From: Cenococcum geophilum 1.58
Taxonomy: Eukaryota; Ascomycota; Dothideomycetes; Gloniales; Gloniaceae
NCBI GenBank assembly: GCA_001692895.1
Contig: KV748216.1
Coordinates: forward strand, 372,001 to 436,000
Length of the DNA stretch: 64,000 bases
Direction: 5' to 3'
The notes under the pieces are model-generated. The model worked only from the letters and a program-made list of their open reading frames with translations, was not told the origin of the DNA and did no database searches. Positions 59,056-64,000 of this stretch are shown here, piece after piece (position 1 is the first letter of the stretch; each line of letters begins with the position of its first letter). A program made the position numbers and the translations under genes.

Positions 59056-59760
59056 GTTAATAGTATACTATTTATAGACGGATAGACAGACTAAAAGATT
59101 AAACTAGACACTAGAATAGTATTTAAGGTATTATTATTACTATTATATAGTTTATTTATAATATAATAAGCAAAAAAATTAATAGTATAGCTAAGAATGG
59201 AGATACTAATAAATCTTTTTATAAACCTTATTAAAATAGTAATGATAGTACAATAAAGAATAAAAAGGTACTATAATGCTAAGAGATCTAAGGGACTAAA
59301 TCTTAAGGAGGGGGGTAAAGTATAGTTACTACACAAAAATTTTAAGAGTTAATAACTGAGTAAGAAGTTAAACTACCTTAGACTAGGACCTTTTAAAATT
59401 ATATAAAGAATTTTACTAATTACGTTTAAACTAGATTTACTAAACAAGATAAAGATCTACCCTATATAGTATATTGTAATACTAAAGCTAGTATATAGGA
59501 ATGTTAAGCTATTAGTCTATAAGGTAGATATATATAGAGGATAAAAATAAAATAAATAGAAACTTTTAAGAATTATTAGTTATAAGGGTAATAATAATAA
59601 AATATAGTGTAAAGTTAAGTAAATAGGCTATAATAAGACTACTTAAGAGCTACTAGATAATTTAAGAAACGCTATAAGAAAGGTAACGGAGTATTAAAAG
59701 AAATTAAGTTAGAAAGGATTAATAAAGAAGAATTACTAAAGAATAAGTTACTTAGAGGGG
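59056..59760 (+). pseudogene. pol of element E, 3' part (end of integrase, chromodomain)
   Basis: Integrase resumes VYYL-TDR-TERLN (59065-59110), then the C-terminal domain (KRYYNAKRSKGLNLKEGG near 59265-59325). Chromodomain near 59560-59690 in the frame that reads ...YNKTT-ELLDNLRNAIRKV. Ends close to the start of the antisense frame. Confidence 0.78.
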
Positions 59761-59769
59761 ACCTAAGAG

Positions 59770-60110
59770 GATTAACTACTAATGCATTTAGAGTTGTTTC
59801 CCTCTCTATTAGATTAAAACTCTTTTTAGCCTCCTTTTACTCTAATTTAAAAAGGTCCTACTCTGCAAGATAAAACTCTTTTAAATAGACCTTTTTATAA
59901 CCCTTTTTAAGATAGAATAACTAAATATAAGCAGCTAATTAAGTATTAAGTATCTGAGACACTTTAGCATAAAAACGCTAAAACTTAGTAAGAGTATACT
60001 TCTACTTCCTATTTAAACGATTAAGATTACTACGGGCTATAGAGAGTTAGTCTTTTAACTTTTTAGCAGCGGATTAAATCCAGGACCCTATAATAAATTA
60101 AATAAGACAC
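59770..60110 (-). pseudogene. Antisense reading frame in 3' region of element E
   Basis: Minus-strand frame with only TAA/TAG interruptions reads GSWI-SAAKKLKD-LSIARS, NLNRLNRK, then a Lys-rich helical stretch (LKKGYKKVYLKEFYLAE-DLFKLE). It aligns with GSYI-STTIRLNSNLA...LRLKKVRKKVRFKK in element C. The Cys-rich N-terminal part present in C is missing here by deletion. Function unknown. Confidence 0.48.
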
Positions 60111-60225
60111 TAAACGCCTATAAAGATTTAATAGAAGGTATTAGAAATAATAAAGATCACTAAATTAAAAACGGAATACTGTATCTCTAATAGATGACTT
60201 AAAGATATAGGATATCTTTAAGGAC

Positions 60226-60248
60226 AAAGATAAAGAGAAAAGAGATAG
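60226..60248 (+). other. Polypurine tract of element E
   Basis: AAAGATAAAGAGAAAAGAGATAG directly before the 3' LTR that starts TGTTATAGAC. Confidence 0.82.
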
Positions 60249-60658
60249 TGTTATAGACATTATATTAGCAGTAGTACAGCTATTAAGGGAAGATATAAAT
60301 AGGTTAGTTAAGAGAGTATAGAAGGCGCTAAATCTAATTAAGCTATAGAATAAAAGGTAACCAAGTTATATAATAGATTACGTTATTAGTTCAGAATATA
60401 GGAATATAGGTAACGTACTAATATACTAATATACTAACGTACTTAGTATATTTCCCAGCCATAGAATTATATCTTTAAAGGACTATAGTCTCTACCTAAA
60501 TAGTTCTTCTCTTTATAATAAATCTTAGAATATAATTAGAGTTAATCTATTAAGTAACCTACTCCACTAGTTATATTTACATTATTAACCTTTTGTTTAC
60601 CTATATACCTAGCCTATTAATAAGTCTACTATAGTATTTCCTATAAGGCTTTATTACA
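60249..60658 (+). repeat. 3' LTR of element E
   Basis: Starts TGTTATAGACATTATATT, ends TTTATTACA, followed by the target duplicate TCTAT. Confidence 0.9.
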
Positions 60659-60709
60659 TCTATTAATTTTAATAATTTTAATTTTAATTTGTATTAGAAA
60701 GTACATTTT

Positions 60710-60868
60710 TAGCTTTAATTTTAATATAAAATTATAAACATAGTATTTAATAAGCTATATTTAAATGTATATAAAATTCTATTAAAAAGTTATTAAGTTA
60801 TAGGTAGTATAAAAAGGTAGATTTAGGCATATTGTGGTGAGGAAATCCGTGCACGAGCCAGCTCGAAC
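60710..60868. repeat. Right terminal inverted repeat of the long-TIR element
   Basis: Inverse of 44252-44410. Its outer 50 bases (to CCAGCTCGAA) keep normal composition while the inner part is RIPped. Confidence 0.65.
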
Positions 60869-62029
60869 GTTAGGAGTCTTGCGAGGCTATCACAGTAGTT
60901 ATTGGCTGAAAGAGTTCTTGTTTGATCTCTCCATCAACTGAATAAGGGCTTCGAATTCTTGGCAATAAATTGCCAAGCCCAGCTTGCAACCCCCCTACGC
61001 CTTTCTTGCTTATGGCCGACGATGTGGTGGATCCACCTGGTTCTTTGCCGTCTTACTACGCCCACTCATGTGCTACTCAAGTGATCTCTCATGTGTCTAG
61101 AAGCAGCCTCTTTACTCTGACAGAACATGCGGTATTTTCTCGAACGGATCCTGGGCACATAGCTTGCGTCAATCTTAGTCTAGAGTTATTGGAGCGGGAG
61201 CCCTTCCGTGAAAGAGCGGTCGAGGGGTTGTTCTTGTCTATACCTTTCCATTCACACACCCATGAGGAAGTCCAGCATATGCGTTGGCCCAGCCATGTTA
61301 CTAGGGGTGTTCTGTAATCGACCGCTGCGTTGCTAAGAGGGTATTGAGAGGCGTTTCGGGAGGAACGGATCGACTGCCGGTTGCGGGAGAGAGAGCGGGG
61401 GAGGGCTGAAACTTAGCCTCTTCCTTAGCGACGGCCTCCCCCGAGGCGGAAACAACCGCCGTCGGTCCATTGTACCAGCGTTGTAGCCTTGGCGATGAAA
61501 TGTTAAGCAATTACGCTCTTCGTTCCCCGCTCGTTCTTCAATGAAGCTGCAGGACACCTTATGCTAATCGAGCCCACAGCACCGTCTCTTCCAATCAACA
61601 TAGGGCTGCTGGTCACTTTCGCGCCGTTTCCCTCGCATGAAATATTAGAATTTTGTCTCCACTAATACCTGACCGCAAGGCAGGTTGGCGCTTTCTACTG
61701 CAGAAGCGGGCAAATAAAACAAGGCATCCGAGTCTAATGACACGGAACTCGTCACGTCAGCCATATTCAATGGCTGTAATCGTCTGAACGCGAGCGTCTG
61801 ACTCCGCAATCGCCCTCTCAGTAGCATGAAAATATTATTATGCATATCCGTGTGATAGCAAGGCCCGACACCAGCCCGTTACGAGCGTCGGTTGTATATC
61901 ACCTCCCTTCGCACTGGAGCCAGTTTTATCACCTTAGGGCTTTGAAGCTTGAAAACAGCCATCTCTCCCGGCAGCCCAACACCATAACGTCGACAGCAGG
62001 ATTTAATATTCATCGTCTGAGATTTCGGC
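60869..62029. other. Intergenic and presumed promoter region of the S8 protease gene
   Basis: Normal base composition. A 115-codon plus-strand frame (60970-61317) and several overlapping frames on both strands at 61301-61557, 61645-61845 and 61840-62115 have no motif and overlap one another; I do not call them genes. No TATA box can be singled out. Confidence 0.5.
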
Positions 62030-64000
62030 ATGTCACTTATCACTATTAACGGTAATTCCTTCGATCCCAATGCGCCCACCGTACGCCACCTTGGCCTTAA
62101 TAGGGGCGATGCCAAATCTACAGATTACATCCTCCTTCAGACTAGCGGCGAGCCCATAAAGAAAGCACAGAAGACTGAACTTGAGACAAAGGGTGTCAAG
62201 ATTCTGGAGTACGTTAGTGAGAATACTTATCTGTGCGGCTATAAGGAGCCGGATCTCGACACGCTACGCGATCTATCTTTTATCAAGTATGCCAACGTTT
62301 ACCTGCAAGAATTTGTTGTTCAACCGAGCCTTAAAACTGCGGCCGATCCTTCAAGGAATGCTATCGGATTATCAGTAACTCCGAATACGCGCACCACTAG
62401 AGATGTGGATATTGTCCTTCACGACGATTCTGAAGCCTCTCAAGACCTTCTCAAAACGCTTGCTGAGGCAGCTCACGCAGATCCGGACGGTCTGGCTATT
62501 ACCAGCAGCAAGAAACTGCGCCTGGCTCTACAGGAGCAGTATCTTGATCAACTAGCTGTTATCGATGCTGTAAAGTATATTCAAGAAGTCTACCCTGCGA
62601 AGCTCTTTAACAATGTCGCACGAGGAATCCTGAACGCTAGTGTCGTCGTCAACGATACTCCCTACAAAGGTGAAGGGCAGACTGTCTGTGTGGCGGACAC
62701 AGGTTTCGACACTGGAGATATGGTGAGGTGTCACGACGCATTTACGGGGAGGGTGAAAACGCTTTTCTCCCGCGGCAGACCGGGTGAGTAGTGCTAAGTA
62801 ATTAGTAAAGAGAACGGCTGGATGCTGATAAAGACTCGGTCTAGGAAAGGCGGATGATCCCGATGGTCATGGTAAGTTGTACTTCTATTGCCAAGCTGCT
62901 ACATAAGCGACGACTTCAACTTCTACCTTGCCCTGTTCAGCCACAGCTTGGTTTCCAAAGGTCGCTTGAATCCAGATTCCTACCATCTTCTAGCCTCTAT
63001 TGTAGTCGTAAAGCCCTTTTGAGTTAATCTTAAGCTTCCACTTAGGCAGTCTAGCACTACCACTTAGCACCGGCTAATAAATATCAGGCACTCATGTCTG
63101 TGGCTCTGTCCTCGGCTCTGGCAAGCACTCTTCCGAAGGGCTTATTGAGGCTCCTGCTAGCGAAGCCAAACTTGTTGTGCAAAGCCTCCTCGACTCGCGC
63201 AATGCGCTTGGCGGTATTCCTGCCGATCTGAACGAACTCTTTCAACAGGGCTATGATGCTAGTGCTAGAATTCATACGAATAGCTGGGGAAATACGATTC
63301 CGCCATTTAGTGAGTGGACAGTTTATGGGACTTATTATACACATCATACTTAGTCAAAACTTGACGGTAGCGCTACTACCATTTTTAAAGAGCCTTCTAT
63401 AGCCTAAGCTGTAGATGATCGGTCTGTGATATCTTCAAGCAGATGCCACAGCACCCTTCGGTCAACCTGTGCGACGTTCTCTTGCCCCTCCAGAAGCTCG
63501 CAACTGCTTCCTCCGCTTATATACAGCCTTCGGTCCGCCGCTGACAATACATAGTGACTCAACTCCCTTATGATAGTAATTCAGTCGATATCGACAATTT
63601 CATTCTCAAGAACCCGGATATGGTCATTTTATTTGCCGCCGGCAATGAAGGTTAATTACTCGGGCCAACTTCACTACTCCTATTACCTCGTGTGCTGACA
63701 TGCTTCACCCTAGGAGTTGACCGCGATAACAATGGAAGAATCGATACCGCCGTTATTGGGTCACAGGCTGCCGCTAAGAATTGCATAACCGTTGGCGCAT
63801 CTGAGAGTCTACGGCCGGATATCGTGGCTGGACCGGGCGGAACAAATCCTACCTGGGGGGCATTTTGGTGAGTTTTGCATAGCAAGTTAGGTATTCGATG
63901 CTGCCTTACACCGCCAGCTCGAGCCCTTGGACATTCCGTATTGTTTCCATTTCCCTATTGACGGAGTTAGGTCGATGCTAACGTATGCCACGAGGCCGTT
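62030..64000 (+). CDS. Subtilisin-like serine protease (peptidase S8), 3' end outside window
   Basis: Exons 62030-62783, 62845-62871, 63088-63309, 63555-63650 and 63714-63867, with a possible further exon from 63971. Introns have GT...AG ends (GTGAGT, GTAAGT, GTGAGT, GTTAAT, GTGAGT) and lengths 61, 216, 245 and 63 nt for the first four; all joints keep one frame. Catalytic residues: Asp223 in VCVADTGFD, His260 in DPDGHGTHVCGS (built across exons 2 and 3), and oxyanion Asn365 in FAAGNEG. The Ser motif (GTSMA) lies beyond the window. The first 200 residues are a long N-terminal part, starting MSLITINGNSFDPNAP, without a signal peptide, so the enzyme may act inside the cell. Two introns are long for this type of gene. 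The ATG at 62030 is the first in the open frame. The fifth intron and last exon are tentative. Confidence 0.85.

Larger units (their letters stand above)
44979..60658 (+). mobile_element. Ty3/Gypsy chromovirus, element E (44979-51088 and 59056-60658)
   Basis: Same family as C and F. LTRs at 44979-45403 (425 bp) and 60249-60658 (410 bp; the difference is a 15 bp gap near 45140). Target duplicates CCTAT and TCTAT differ by one C/T. A purine tract AAAGAGAAAAGAGATAG precedes the 3' LTR. Element F is inserted in its integrase and a 391 bp MITE in its gag. RIP stops throughout. Confidence 0.9.
44252..60868. mobile_element. DNA element with long terminal inverted repeats, split by element E
   Basis: The left end (44252-44410, starting TTCGGGCCGGCTTACGG) is an inverted copy of the right end (60710-60868); the best block is TTTTTATACTACTTATAACTT (left) against its complement near 60787-60810. 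Without element E the element would be about 0.93 kb (44252-44978 plus 60664-60868). It has no recognisable transposase. RIP starts and stops at its two ends, which supports the boundaries. No clear target duplication found. Confidence 0.65.

Noticed and set aside
44252-60868. Target duplication for the long-TIR element
   Set aside because: Flanks (left ...CAATAGAAG, right GTTAGGAGT...) show no convincing direct repeat, so none is claimed.
60970-61317. 115-codon plus-strand open frame
   Set aside because: No recognisable domain; other equally long frames occur on both strands in the same stretch.
61301-62115. Cluster of short minus and plus open frames upstream of the protease gene
   Set aside because: They overlap one another in different frames and one overlaps the true start of the protease gene.

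Overview
The window comes from a filamentous ascomycete (Pezizomycotina). The two recognisable genes have short spliceosomal introns with fungal donor and branch signals, and the transposons are Ty3/Gypsy chromoviruses, Tc1/mariner and hAT relatives. About 55 kb carries a strong repeat-induced point mutation (RIP) signature: CpA and TpG are depleted, TpA is in excess, and the former reading frames are broken almost only by TAA and TAG. I could not compute RIP indices; this is read by eye. Three blocks, 41.3-44.25 kb and 60.9-64 kb plus a few short inserts, escape it.

Layout. (1) 1-5539: chromovirus on the minus strand, cut by the left window edge (element 1), inserted in (2) a Gypsy pol fragment, element A (5540-7666, minus). 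(3) 7667-29822: Gypsy element D (plus), itself carrying two inverted copies of a 296-297 bp terminal-inverted-repeat element, chromovirus C (10544-18529, LTRs 421 bp, TSD ATTTG) and Gypsy B (22118-28545, minus, LTRs 358 bp, same family as A). B in turn holds a 467 bp terminal-repeat miniature element (TRIM; LTRs 102 bp, TSD CTTAA). (4) 30040-32025: a second, deleted D copy in opposite orientation. (5) 32725-33740: dead Tc1/mariner transposase. (6) 33860-34860: four different tandem repeats side by side. (7) 35338-41313: complete Gypsy chromovirus K (LTRs 253 bp, TSD TAAAT), heavily RIPped at its left end and hardly at its right LTR. (8) 41314-44251: nearly normal DNA with a 406 bp hAT-type MITE (8 bp TSD) and a three-exon gene for a 140-residue protein of unknown function. 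(9) 44252-60868: a DNA element with about 150 bp terminal inverted repeats, split by chromovirus E (44979-60658, plus), which is split by chromovirus F (51089-59055, minus). E carries a 391 bp MITE; F carries a 424 bp fold-back element and a 404 bp element. (10) 60869-64000: normal DNA with the 5' two-thirds of a subtilisin-like (S8) serine protease gene with at least five exons.

The nesting gives a relative order: A before D and element 1; D before C and B; B before the TRIM; the long-TIR element before E, E before F, F before its two small inserts. All large elements are dead by RIP. The only plausibly expressed genes are the 140-residue protein (minus strand, 42.6-43.2 kb) and the S8 protease (62.0 kb onward). 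A feature not explained by standard Gypsy organisation is a cysteine-rich antisense reading frame between the chromodomain and the 3' LTR of chromoviruses C and E, with fragments in F and at 29.8-30.0 kb.
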